A DNA stretch of 64,000 nucleotides, taken from positions 21,809 to 85,808 of the forward strand of contig JAJEFA010000015.1 in NCBI GenBank assembly GCA_022820725.1, given 5' to 3'. Source of the DNA: Candidatus Binatia bacterium. GTDB lineage: Bacteria; Desulfobacterota; Binatia; Bin18. The position numbers were made by a program, and so were the translations under genes. Positions 44,797 through 53,643 of the stretch are shown piece by piece; the stretch's first letter is position 1, and the number at the start of each line of letters is the position of its first letter. Under the pieces are notes generated by a model, which was not told the DNA's origin, searched no databases, and saw nothing but the letters and a program-made list of their open reading frames with translations.

Positions 44797-45987
44797 ATGC
44801 AGAGCTTTATTGATGGTCTAATTGCCAGCGGCGTGTTTGGCGGGCTCCCTGCGGAAGCGATCTATCCCGCCATGATGTTTCTGTTTGCCTCCATCGTCGT
44901 TTTCGGCTTTGTCCTCCCCCTGGTGACGATCACTATCTGGCTCGAGCGGCGGGTCTGGTCGCGCATTCAATCGCGGGTTGGGCCGAATCGGGTTGGACCT
45001 CAAGGCGTCCTGCAAGGATTGGCTGATGGGGTGAAAAATATCCTGAAGGAAGATGTGGTTCCCGATGCCGCGGACCGTCCGCTGTTTGTGTTCGCGCCCT
45101 ATCTGTTGGTCTGGGGATTTCTGGCGACCTTTGTCGTTATTCCGTTCAGTAGTGCGCTCGTTATTGCTGACCTCAATGTGGGGATCCTCTATATTGTGGC
45201 AATTGTTGCGCTTTCTGCCGTCGGTGTCCTCATGGCGGGCTGGGCATCGAATAATAAATGGTCCCTGCTGGGAGGTATTCGATCAGCCGCCCAGGTCGTG
45301 AGTTATGAGATTCCCGCCGGGCTGGCCCTGTTGCCTGTTGTACTCCTTACCGGAACACTGAGTACGCAAGGCATCATTCAAGCTCAAGGCTGGGCACCCT
45401 GGGACTGGTTCCTCTTCCATAGCCCATTTACGTTCATTGCCGCCTTTGCTTTCTATATTTCCGCCTTGGCGGAAACCAATCGGACGCCTTTTGATATTCC
45501 GGAAGCGGAATCGGAACTGGTAGCTGGATTTGCGACCGAGTATAGTGGTTTCCGGTTTGCGCTTTTCTTTTTGGCAGAGTGGGGCAGCTTGTACGTAACG
45601 GGCGCCATTATGGCCGTCTTATTCCTGGGTGGCTGGCAGATCCCGACTGGATGGACAAATAACACGGTCGTGTTGAATATCGCGCAACTCACGGTCTTTT
45701 TCCTCAAGGCGTATTTTTGGGTGTTCCTGGCCATGTGGATACGTGCCACCCTGCCTCGTATCCGGGTGGATCAGATGATGTCGCTGTGTTGGAAGTATTT
45801 GGTGCCACTTGGATTTGTGAATTTGGTTGGGACTGCGGTCTGGATGGTGATTTGGCCGGAGGGCAATACGTTCGTGCCGTATCTCATGGTTGTCGGTACG
45901 CTGGCTCTCCTTGTCATCTTCTTCCGCCGCGTCCTGTACCATTTGCGTCGGGCGAAGCCGGAACTCTATTTTAACCCGGCAATCTAA
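44797..45987 (+). CDS. nuoH: NADH-quinone oxidoreductase subunit H
   Basis: A 396-aa membrane subunit linking the peripheral arm to the proton pumps. WLERRVWSRIQSRVGPNRVG and the quinone-cavity stretch AETNRTPFDIPEAESELVAG are diagnostic. About nine hydrophobic segments are present. The length exceeds E. coli NuoH by about 70 residues, with a longer N-terminus and C-terminal span (SLCWKYLVPLGFVNLVGTA). It lies 27 bases after nuoD. Confidence 0.96.
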   Translation: MQSFIDGLIASGVFGGLPAEAIYPAMMFLFASIVVFGFVLPLVTITIWLERRVWSRIQSRVGPNRVGPQGVLQGLADGVKNILKEDVVPDAADRPLFVFAPYLLVWGFLATFVVIPFSSALVIADLNVGILYIVAIVALSAVGVLMAGWASNNKWSLLGGIRSAAQVVSYEIPAGLALLPVVLLTGTLSTQGIIQAQGWAPWDWFLFHSPFTFIAAFAFYISALAETNRTPFDIPEAESELVAGFATEYSGFRFALFFLAEWGSLYVTGAIMAVLFLGGWQIPTGWTNNTVVLNIAQLTVFFLKAYFWVFLAMWIRATLPRIRVDQMMSLCWKYLVPLGFVNLVGTAVWMVIWPEGNTFVPYLMVVGTLALLVIFFRRVLYHLRRAKPELYFNPAI

Positions 45988-46010
45988 AGTGACGGCTAGG
46001 GGAGCGCGCT

Positions 46011-46592
46011 ATGGCGAGTAGTATTGGCCAATATCTGAAGCACGCGAAAGATGCGGCGGCCACGATTTTCGAAGGGATGAGTGTCACCATGTCCCACTTC
46101 GTCCGCAAGCCGTATACTATTCAGTATCCAGACCGGACTGCGGTCCGCGTCCAAGATACGCTTCCCCTGCGCTATCGAGGCATTCTTGAAGTGGACCTGG
46201 AGATTTGCACTGGCTGTTTGGCGTGCGAGCGGGCGTGTCCGATTGACTGCATTGTGATTGACGCGCCAAAGGATAAAGTGACGCGGGCGATGCTCCTGAG
46301 CCGTTTTGATATCGACATCGCCAAATGTATGTACTGTGGTCTGTGCAGTGAAGTCTGCCCCACCGGATCGATCCATCATACGACCGAGTTTGAAGGGGCG
46401 GATTACTCTCTGGAGAGCATGATCCGCCGCTTCGTGAAGGACCCCGTATTGGCGTATAAGGCGAAGAAAGGGGAGGAGACCGACCCGTTGATTGCGCCGA
46501 TCTTGGACCGCGGCATGGAATTTCTGGCGGAATGGGCGGAGCCTGTTGATATGAAGAAATATAAAAAAGATCAGGAAGAGGCTGCCTCATAA
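46011..46592 (+). CDS. nuoI: NADH-quinone oxidoreductase subunit I
   Basis: A 193-aa ferredoxin-like subunit with two [4Fe-4S] motifs, CTGCLACERACPIDCI and CMYCGLCSEVCPTGSI, that carry clusters N6a and N6b. The N-terminal amphipathic helix (IFEGMSVTMSHFVRKPYTI) attaches it to the membrane side. It follows nuoH by 23 bases. The C-terminal 30 residues are charged and longer than in E. coli. Confidence 0.96.
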   Translation: MASSIGQYLKHAKDAAATIFEGMSVTMSHFVRKPYTIQYPDRTAVRVQDTLPLRYRGILEVDLEICTGCLACERACPIDCIVIDAPKDKVTRAMLLSRFDIDIAKCMYCGLCSEVCPTGSIHHTTEFEGADYSLESMIRRFVKDPVLAYKAKKGEETDPLIAPILDRGMEFLAEWAEPVDMKKYKKDQEEAAS

Positions 46593-46615
46593 GTTGCGGA
46601 TGAGGGGATATCGCA

Positions 46616-47131
46616 ATGCCTTTGGAAGCGTTGGTTTTCTATCTGCTGGCCGCCTTGACCATCGGGTCAGCCCTCATTGTCGCGCTCTCTCATAATCTGG
46701 TGTATTCCGCCTTTGCTCTGTTGGGGACATTCATGGGAGTGGCCGGCTTGTACGCGCTGTTAGCCGCCGACTTTGTCGCGGTGATTCAGGTCATGCTCTA
46801 CATTGGTGGCATTCTCGTGCTCATCCTTTTTGCGGTGATGCTCACTCATCGGATTGCTGATGTGGATGTCTCGAATCGGACGGTCGGACGTATTCCCGCA
46901 GTGTTGATTCTTGGCGTTGTCGGGACCGTCATGGGGGTCTGTATTGGGACGGCTGAATGGGTACAGCATGCTGAACCTATGGTCGAGCCGACGACGTTTG
47001 GTATTGGTGAGGCTTTTCTTGGACCGTATATCCTGCCATTCGAACTCGCTTCTGTTGTGTTGCTCGTCGCATTGATTGGGGCGGTTGTCGTGTCACGAAA
47101 GGAACTGCGTGGGCCTATGGCCGACGGATAG
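46616..47131 (+). CDS. nuoJ: NADH-quinone oxidoreductase subunit J
   Basis: A 171-aa membrane subunit with five spans. It carries the characteristic HNLVYSAFALLGTFMGVAGL, LLAADFVAVIQVMLYIGGIL and VVVSRKELRG stretches. It starts 23 bases after nuoI. Confidence 0.95.
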   Translation: MPLEALVFYLLAALTIGSALIVALSHNLVYSAFALLGTFMGVAGLYALLAADFVAVIQVMLYIGGILVLILFAVMLTHRIADVDVSNRTVGRIPAVLILGVVGTVMGVCIGTAEWVQHAEPMVEPTTFGIGEAFLGPYILPFELASVVLLVALIGAVVVSRKELRGPMADG

Positions 47132-47226
47132 TGGCCGAGTCCCAACTCTGTGACCTCGCTTGACGCCCTCCCTTGATTTTTTTCCTCCTCCCATTTAAGA
47201 CGGGACGACCTTCCACAACACTACGA

Positions 47227-47556
47227 ATGATTATGGACGGACTACTGCTCGATATAGGGCTACGGCATTTTCTGTTTGTCAGTCTGATTGTATTTGTGCT
47301 CGGCCTCTATTGTGTCCTCACCCGGAAGAATGCCATCGGAATCCTTCTGGGTGTGGAGTTGATCCTGAACTCCGCAAATATTAACTATATTGCTTTTTCA
47401 CATTTTTCTTCCGGCAATTACGATGGCCAGGTCTTTGCGATTTTCGTGATTATGCTCGCGGCTGCCGAAGCGGTTATTGGCTTGGCCATTGTGCTCGGGA
47501 TCTATCAGAATTTTTCGTCGATCGATATCGAAGCAGTCGATAGCTTGCAAGGCTAG
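47227..47556 (+). CDS. nuoK: NADH-quinone oxidoreductase subunit K
   Basis: A small three-span subunit of about 107-109 aa. RKNAIGILLGVELILNSANI and AEAVIGLAIVLGIY mark NuoK, including the conserved Glu residues used in proton transfer. Two starts are possible, ATG at 47227 and 47233; neither has a strong ribosome site. It ends 3 bases before nuoL. Confidence 0.95.
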   Translation: MIMDGLLLDIGLRHFLFVSLIVFVLGLYCVLTRKNAIGILLGVELILNSANINYIAFSHFSSGNYDGQVFAIFVIMLAAAEAVIGLAIVLGIYQNFSSIDIEAVDSLQG

Positions 47557-47559
47557 TCT

Positions 47560-49743
47560 ATGGATCACCCGCTTCTCGTCTCCTACCTGCGCTGGATCGT
47601 TCTCTTTCCCCTGCTCGGTGCCGTCATCAATGGTGTTTTCGGAGCGAAGATCCAGGAGCGCTTTGGGAAGAACGGGATCAGCGTCGTTGCCTGCACGGCT
47701 GTCGGTCTGGCTTTTATCTTTGCGCTACGGGCCTTTTTTCAGCTCACCAGTCTGGTGCCTGAAGAACGTTACCTGCTCGATACACTCCTGCGCTGGATCC
47801 ACATCGGTGCTCTTCAGGTTGATATCGCGTTCGCCGTCGATCCTCTCTCTGGCCTGATGATCCTGATCGTCACTGGTATTGGCGGTCTGATTCACCTGTA
47901 TTCGATCGGCTATATGCACGATGACGAAGCGTACTGGCGCTTCTTCGCCTATCTCAATCTTTTTACCGCGGCGATGCTGACCCTGGTGCTGGCCGATAAC
48001 CTGGTGTTGATGTTTGTGGGCTGGGAAGGCGTTGGCCTGTGCTCCTATGGACTGATTGGATTTTGGTACAAGGAGCAGGCGAACACCACTGCGGGCAACA
48101 AAGCTTTTATTGTCAACCGGATTGGTGACGCCGGATTTACGCTGGGCATTTTTATTATTTTCTGGAGTCTCTTTGAAGCGGGACACGGGACGACCGCGGT
48201 CTTTCGTGACCTGGGCCACCTGATTCATCACCTGGAAGGCCAGATGGTCTGGGGTGTTCCGGCGGCGACGCTCGCGGCGCTGTGTCTTTTTGTCGGAGCG
48301 ACCGGGAAGTCCGCCCAGATTCCACTCTATGTGTGGTTGCCGGATGCGATGGCCGGGCCGACTCCGGTGAGTGCTCTGATCCATGCTGCGACCATGGTGA
48401 CCGCCGGCGTGTATATGATGGCTCGGATGCACTTTCTCTTTTCCCTGTCGCCGGTTGCGCTCGGTGTGGTGGCGACGGTCGGAGCCTTAACCGCGCTCGT
48501 TGCGGCAACCATTGGCCTCGCCCAGTTTGATATTAAGAAAGTGCTCGCGTATTCGACCGTCAGTCAGCTCGGCTATATGGTGCTGGGTGTCGGTGTTGGA
48601 GCGTATGGCGCTGCTGTTTTCCATCTGATGACGCATGCCTTTTTTAAGGCCTGTCTGTTCCTTGGCTCGGGAAGCGTCATCCACGCCATGGGTGATGAGC
48701 AGGATATGCGGAAGATGGGTGGGCTCAGAGAGAAAATGCCGCTCACCTTTTGGACCTTTTTGATCTCAACGATTGCGATTGCCGGTATCCCGCCTCTGGC
48801 CGGATTTTTCTCAAAGGACGAAATTCTCTGGCTGACGTTTTCCGGTGGACATCCGTTCCTGTGGTTGATCGGGTTTGCGGCTGCCGGGATGACCGCGTTT
48901 TATATGTTTCGTCAGGTTTTCATGGTATTTTTTGGAGAGAATCGTGCCGATGAACACACCAAAGAGCATTTGCACGAATCCCCTCCAGTGATGACCTACC
49001 CCTTAATTGTTCTTGCCGTAGGTGCGCTCTTTGCCGGTTTTCTTGGAGTACCCCCCGCTCTCGGCGGGAGCAATATCCTGGAGCACTGGTTGGAACCTGT
49101 CTTTGCCGGTGGTCATGGCGGCGGCCATGCTGCGCATCACCATGTTGAGGTGATCGAGTATGTCCTGATGGTAGCTTCCGTTGGTATTGCTGCCGTTGGG
49201 ATATTCCTCGCGTATCTGATTTACTATCGGCAGTCTCTATCAGCCGAGACGTTCACAGCGGTCGGAGGCGGTGTCCCGTATCAAGCCGTGTTCAATAAAT
49301 ACTATGTTGACGAATTCTACCATGCGACTGCCGTCCGAGGGTCCCTGGTGGTCAGTTGGTTATGCTCCGCCTTTGATCGGAATGTCATCGACTTTATTGT
49401 GAATGGCGTTGCTAAAGTGACTGGCCTGGTAGGCTGGGCGGTTGGCCGATTCGATCATTACATCATTGATGGACTGGTGAACGGACTGGCCGATGTCACT
49501 TTTGGTATCGGTAATCGGCTGCGCCAAATCCAGACCGGCAATCTCAGTATTTATCTGTATGTCATTGTTGGTGCGATTGCCGTCTCCCAATTCTTACCGC
49601 GGGTGGGAGCGGACACATTACTCCCGGTCGTGATGGTATTTCTCTCCCTGGTGATCGTGGTCGGAATAGCGCTGTGGCTCTCCACCAGACGAATCCAGTG
49701 GCGTCTGATGTTTACAAAAGAGGGAGTCTCGGAGCTCCGGTGA
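47560..49743 (+). CDS. nuoL: NADH-quinone oxidoreductase subunit L
   Basis: A 727-aa antiporter-like proton pump with about 16 spans and the long lateral helix. Typical stretches are FVGWEGVGLCSYGLIGFWY (key Glu and Gly), AQIPLYVWLPDAMAGPTPVS and TVSQLGYMVLGVGVGAYGAA (conserved Lys/Glu network), and SGGHPFLWLIGFAAAGMTAF. A His-rich loop (GGHGGGHAAHHHVEV, near residue 525) is unusual for length and may bind metal. Three bases separate it from nuoK. Confidence 0.96.
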   Translation: MDHPLLVSYLRWIVLFPLLGAVINGVFGAKIQERFGKNGISVVACTAVGLAFIFALRAFFQLTSLVPEERYLLDTLLRWIHIGALQVDIAFAVDPLSGLMILIVTGIGGLIHLYSIGYMHDDEAYWRFFAYLNLFTAAMLTLVLADNLVLMFVGWEGVGLCSYGLIGFWYKEQANTTAGNKAFIVNRIGDAGFTLGIFIIFWSLFEAGHGTTAVFRDLGHLIHHLEGQMVWGVPAATLAALCLFVGATGKSAQIPLYVWLPDAMAGPTPVSALIHAATMVTAGVYMMARMHFLFSLSPVALGVVATVGALTALVAATIGLAQFDIKKVLAYSTVSQLGYMVLGVGVGAYGAAVFHLMTHAFFKACLFLGSGSVIHAMGDEQDMRKMGGLREKMPLTFWTFLISTIAIAGIPPLAGFFSKDEILWLTFSGGHPFLWLIGFAAAGMTAFYMFRQVFMVFFGENRADEHTKEHLHESPPVMTYPLIVLAVGALFAGFLGVPPALGGSNILEHWLEPVFAGGHGGGHAAHHHVEVIEYVLMVASVGIAAVGIFLAYLIYYRQSLSAETFTAVGGGVPYQAVFNKYYVDEFYHATAVRGSLVVSWLCSAFDRNVIDFIVNGVAKVTGLVGWAVGRFDHYIIDGLVNGLADVTFGIGNRLRQIQTGNLSIYLYVIVGAIAVSQFLPRVGADTLLPVVMVFLSLVIVVGIALWLSTRRIQWRLMFTKEGVSELR

Positions 49744-49793
49744 ATCAGACTTTTTATCAAGCCCCTTGTGCGGATGTGCGGTAAGGAGCCGTT

Positions 49794-51368
49794 ATGGAGT
49801 CCTCTATTCTCACCTTAATGATTTTCTTTCCTCTGGCTGGCATGGTCGCCGTCTTCTGCCTGCCGAGTCAAGCAAAAGATTTAATTCGATGGACGGCTTT
49901 TGCTTTTACCCTGCCCGCATTCTTTTTGGGCATCTGGCTCTACCAGAACTTTGATACCACGACTACAGCGCTCCAATTTGTTGTGAATGTCCCGTGGATT
50001 GAGTCCTTTAATATTCGCTATTTTGTCGGCGTCGATGGCGTCAGCATATCGATGGTTTTGCTGACCGCCTTTCTGTGCCCGATTTGCATTCTGGCCTCTT
50101 GGAATATTGAGCGGGCTGAAAAGGGCTATTTTGCCCTGTTCCTGCTGTTGGATACCGCCATGACGGGTGTCTTCTGCGCCATGGATTTCTTCCTGTTCTT
50201 CATCTTCTGGGAATTGATGCTGCTGCCGATGTATTTCCTGATTGGCATCTGGGGTGGGCCGCGGCGTGAATATGCCGCGATTAAATTTTTCCTGTACACG
50301 ATGCTCGGCAGTGCCCTGATGCTGGTCTGTATGCTGGTCTTCTATTTTCAGGCTGGGGCCATAGAAGGCGTTGGATACACTTTTGATTTAACTCAACTGC
50401 CGGCCGTGGCTCAGCACTTCCAAACCGAGCCGCTCTTGTTTGGTTTCTCTTTGCCGCAAATCATGTGGCTCGCGCTCTTTATTAATTTTGCCGTAAAAAT
50501 TCCGGCTTTCCCTTTCCATACGTGGCTACCTGACGCCCACGTTGAAGCGCCCACCGCGATCTCTGTTATTCTGGCCGGGGTCCTGCTGAAAATGGGAACA
50601 TATGGAATTTTACGCGTCAATTATCCCCTCCTCCCAGCAGAAACTTTCTTTTTCGCACCGTACTGTTTGGCTGCCTTAGGCGCATGGAATATCGTCTACG
50701 GAGCCTTCTGTGCCTTATCCCAATGTTTTACCGAGCCCAAGGATCTGAAAAAACTCGTAGCTTATTCCAGCATCAGTCATATGGGTTATGTCATGTTGGG
50801 TATGGCCTCGTTTACCCCACAAGGGATCAACGGTGCGGTTTTACAGATGTTCAATCATGGAACGATTACCGCCATGCTCTTCCTCATTGTCGGGGTGATC
50901 TATGATCGGGCTCACCACAGACGCATTGATGGATTTGGTGGCTTAGCTTCTGTGATGCCGGTCTATACTGGTGTGATGGGGCTGGCTTTTTTTGCGGCCA
51001 TGGGACTCCCCGGTCTGTCGGCTTTTATCTCCGAAGTCCTGTGCCTCCTCGGAGCGTGGCACGCGTATAAAATCCCCACTTTGCTCGGTGCTCTGACCGT
51101 CATTATCACGGCGAGTTACCTGCTGTGGACGATCCAACAAATGTTTCTCGGACAACCACGTGAAGAGTATGCAGACATGCACCTCTCAGAAATCAACACG
51201 AGAGAGCTGTGTATGTTAGTCCCACTTGGAGCCATTGTTGTGATCCTGGGGTTCTATCCACACGCCGTTCTGGATCTGCTCGACGTCTCGCTCCAGGGGC
51301 TTAACGAGGTCGTACTGTCGGCAAGCACCAGCAGCAGTCCTGACGCTGCGGCAGTTGCGCTGCGCTAG
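49794..51368 (+). CDS. nuoM: NADH-quinone oxidoreductase subunit M
   Basis: A 524-aa antiporter-like pump. FWELMLLPMYFLIGIWGG, KIPAFPFHTWLPDAHVEAP and AYSSISHMGYVMLGM are the NuoM signatures. The C-terminus ends in a low-complexity Ala/Ser stretch (SASTSSSPDAAAVALR). Start at 49794 after AAGGAGC. Confidence 0.96.
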   Translation: MESSILTLMIFFPLAGMVAVFCLPSQAKDLIRWTAFAFTLPAFFLGIWLYQNFDTTTTALQFVVNVPWIESFNIRYFVGVDGVSISMVLLTAFLCPICILASWNIERAEKGYFALFLLLDTAMTGVFCAMDFFLFFIFWELMLLPMYFLIGIWGGPRREYAAIKFFLYTMLGSALMLVCMLVFYFQAGAIEGVGYTFDLTQLPAVAQHFQTEPLLFGFSLPQIMWLALFINFAVKIPAFPFHTWLPDAHVEAPTAISVILAGVLLKMGTYGILRVNYPLLPAETFFFAPYCLAALGAWNIVYGAFCALSQCFTEPKDLKKLVAYSSISHMGYVMLGMASFTPQGINGAVLQMFNHGTITAMLFLIVGVIYDRAHHRRIDGFGGLASVMPVYTGVMGLAFFAAMGLPGLSAFISEVLCLLGAWHAYKIPTLLGALTVIITASYLLWTIQQMFLGQPREEYADMHLSEINTRELCMLVPLGAIVVILGFYPHAVLDLLDVSLQGLNEVVLSASTSSSPDAAAVALR

Positions 51369-51395
51369 CGTGTTGAACGAGAGAGAAAGCACGCC

Positions 51396-52910
51396 ATGAA
51401 CCTCGGCAGTATTGAAAGCCTGGCATATCTCTACCCGGAAGGGATTCTCCTTCTCTCCATTCTGGCTGTTTTTCTTGTAGACCTGTGTGTGGATGATAAG
51501 GAGCGGCTCGGCAATATTGCCCTGGTTGGAGCCGCTCTGGCTTTGGTCTTTACTTCAGGCCTGTCCTTCTTTGACATCCGTTTGATCGAAGGATTACAAG
51601 GAGCCGGGGAGGGGTGGCTGTTTCATCGCATGATTGCGCTGGATAGTTTTGCCATTTTCTTTAAAGTGATTCTTTCCCTATCCCTAGTCGGGGTCGTCTG
51701 GATGTCTCTTGGCTCGCGGGAGATTAACGGCCCGAATCAGGGCGAATACTATGGTATTTTACTGGCGAGTGGGCTCGGCATGTTTTTCATGGCCTCGGCA
51801 ACAAATCTGCTCCTGGCCTACCTGTCTTTAGAGTTTGTCAGTCTGACATCATATGTACTCACGGGATATTTGACACACAATCGAAGATCTGGAGAAGCCG
51901 CGCTGAAATATCTCATTTACGGCGGCGTGGCCTCGGGGACCATGATCTATGGCATGAGCTGGATCTTTGGTTTGACCGGAAGCCTGGATTATACGGAAAT
52001 TAACGCGGCGCTGCTGCAAAATGCTCCGGATCAACTCACATTATTTATTGCCCTTGTCCTTATGCTGGCCGGGTTCGGCTATAAAATTGCTGCGGTTCCC
52101 TTCCATATGTGGGCTCCCGATGTCTACCACGGGGCTCCCATTCCTGTGACGGCTTTTCTTTCGGTCGGCTCAAAGGCGGCGGGCTTTGCTCTCCTGATGA
52201 GATTTTTCTATCCAGCGCTCTCTCAAAGTGGAGACGCCGGTATGTGGCAATTCGTCCCCGGTGTCGAGTGGCCACAACTCATGCTTATTGTAGCGATGGT
52301 GACCATGACGCTTGGGAACCTTGCGGCCCTGAACCAGTATAATGTGAAGCGTCTCCTCGCCTATTCCAGCATTGCTCACGCTGGCTACATCCTCATGGGA
52401 TTCGTCGTGCTCAGCGACGAAGGGCTGCGAGCTATGCTGTTCTACATCGTCGTCTATTATTTAATGAACCTTGGGGCGTTTATAGTCGTCATGGTTGTGG
52501 CGAATAACACTGGTCGTGAAGACCTAGAAGGCTTTCGTGGGCTTGCCTGGAGAGGGGGGGCTTTGCCTGCGGCAGCCATGGCCATTTTCCTCTTTTCGCT
52601 CACGGGTCTTCCTCCGCTCGCTGGCTTTATCGGCAAATTCTATCTCTTTGCGGCGGTAGTGAAGGGCCAATTCTATTGGCTTGCGGTGGTTGGGATATTG
52701 AACAGTGTTGTGTCTCTCTATTATTATGCGCGCATTGTAAAGACAATGTTCCTTGATCAGCCGTCTGATTCGGAAGGTGAGGTCACTCTCGACCCACACA
52801 ATGGATCCTTACTGGCAATCCTGAGTGTGGCGACTGTCATCCTCGGGGTGTATTGGGCGCCAGTCTTCGATTTTGCCGACCGTTCGACGCGTTTTTTCTT
52901 AGGTAGCTAG
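51396..52910 (+). CDS. nuoN: NADH-quinone oxidoreductase subunit N
   Basis: A 504-aa antiporter-like pump ending the nuo operon. It shows LAYLSLEFVSLTSYVLTGYL, KIAAVPFHMWAPDVYHGAPI and LLAYSSIAHAGYILMG, plus SLTGLPPLAGFIGKFYLFAA. No nuoE, nuoF or nuoG is seen here; the tRNA cluster begins 119 bases later. Electron input may therefore use a ferredoxin or another module encoded elsewhere. Confidence 0.96.
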   Translation: MNLGSIESLAYLYPEGILLLSILAVFLVDLCVDDKERLGNIALVGAALALVFTSGLSFFDIRLIEGLQGAGEGWLFHRMIALDSFAIFFKVILSLSLVGVVWMSLGSREINGPNQGEYYGILLASGLGMFFMASATNLLLAYLSLEFVSLTSYVLTGYLTHNRRSGEAALKYLIYGGVASGTMIYGMSWIFGLTGSLDYTEINAALLQNAPDQLTLFIALVLMLAGFGYKIAAVPFHMWAPDVYHGAPIPVTAFLSVGSKAAGFALLMRFFYPALSQSGDAGMWQFVPGVEWPQLMLIVAMVTMTLGNLAALNQYNVKRLLAYSSIAHAGYILMGFVVLSDEGLRAMLFYIVVYYLMNLGAFIVVMVVANNTGREDLEGFRGLAWRGGALPAAAMAIFLFSLTGLPPLAGFIGKFYLFAAVVKGQFYWLAVVGILNSVVSLYYYARIVKTMFLDQPSDSEGEVTLDPHNGSLLAILSVATVILGVYWAPVFDFADRSTRFFLGS

Positions 52911-53029
52911 CGAACGCGTATTCGTTGAAGCGTGAACAGGGCCCGATTTGTCCGGTATTTGACGGCATGTTAGGGTAGGAAAGCGAGAACGTCGCGCAAC
53001 CCTCACGTTGAGCGGGAACTGAACCATGT

Positions 53030-53103
53030 CGGGGCGTAGCGCAGCCTGGTAGCGCACCTGCCTTGGGAGCAGGGGGTCGGCCGTTCAAATCGGCTCGCCC
53101 CGA
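53030..53103 (+). tRNA. tRNA-Pro (anticodon TGG)
   Basis: A 74-nt cloverleaf: acceptor CGGGGCG pairs with CGCCCCG (discriminator A), anticodon arm CCTGC-CTTGGGA-GCAGG gives TGG. The first of a five-gene tRNA cluster; CCA not encoded. Confidence 0.96.
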
Positions 53104-53114
53104 TACGATGTCAC

Positions 53115-53145
53115 TGTCAGGAGGAACAGCCCAACACTCCTGACA
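53115..53145 (+). other. Perfect 9-bp hairpin between tRNA-Pro and tRNA-Arg
   Basis: TGTCAGGAG at 53115-53123 pairs fully with CTCCTGACA at 53137-53145 around a 13-base loop. It has no T-run, so it is more likely a spacer or processing structure in the polycistronic tRNA transcript than a terminator. Confidence 0.55.
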
Positions 53146-53160
53146 GACTAGGCCGTGAGG

Positions 53161-53234
<74 letters not shown>

Positions 53235-53237
53235 TAG

Positions 53238-53311
53238 GGTGGGTGTAGCTCAGTTGGTAGAGCACTGGGTTGTGGTCCCAGGAGTCGAGGGTTCGAGTCC
53301 CTTCACCCACC
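53238..53311 (+). tRNA. tRNA-His (anticodon GTG)
   Basis: The acceptor GTGGGTG pairs with CACCCAC, and an extra 5' G (53238) faces discriminator C, the identity element of tRNA-His. Anticodon arm CTGGG-TTGTGGT-CCCAG gives GTG. Confidence 0.96.
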
Positions 53312-53403
53312 TTGTCCCCCTCATTCCAGCGCGTGATATTCTTCTGACAAGCGGAGTCACGGCTCCGGTTGCCATGGCTAGGAATAGTAGTTATGGTGCC
53401 CGT

Positions 53404-53476
<73 letters not shown>

Positions 53477-53497
53477 TCACCCTTGGCGAGGATATAT

Positions 53498-53582
53498 GCG
53501 AGAGTGGCGAAATTGGCAGACGCGCTAGACTTAGGATCTAGTCCGCTTGAAGCGGATGGGGGTTCAAGTCCCCCCTCTCGCA
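53498..53582 (+). tRNA. tRNA-Leu (anticodon TAG)
   Basis: A class II tRNA of 85 nt with a long variable arm. The acceptor GCGAGAG pairs with CTCTCGC (discriminator A) and CTAGA-CTTAGGA-TCTAG gives TAG. It ends the cluster, 61 bases before tig. Confidence 0.96.
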
Positions 53583-53643
53583 CATGTGTCTTATTTGGGT
53601 GGTATGAAGAGCACCGTTGATATCCGCAATAGGCCATTAGTGT

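Noticed and set aside
47725..48432. A 235-aa minus-strand frame inside nuoL
   Set aside because: Antisense to a fully conserved nuoL, His/Gln/Arg-rich, no ribosome site.
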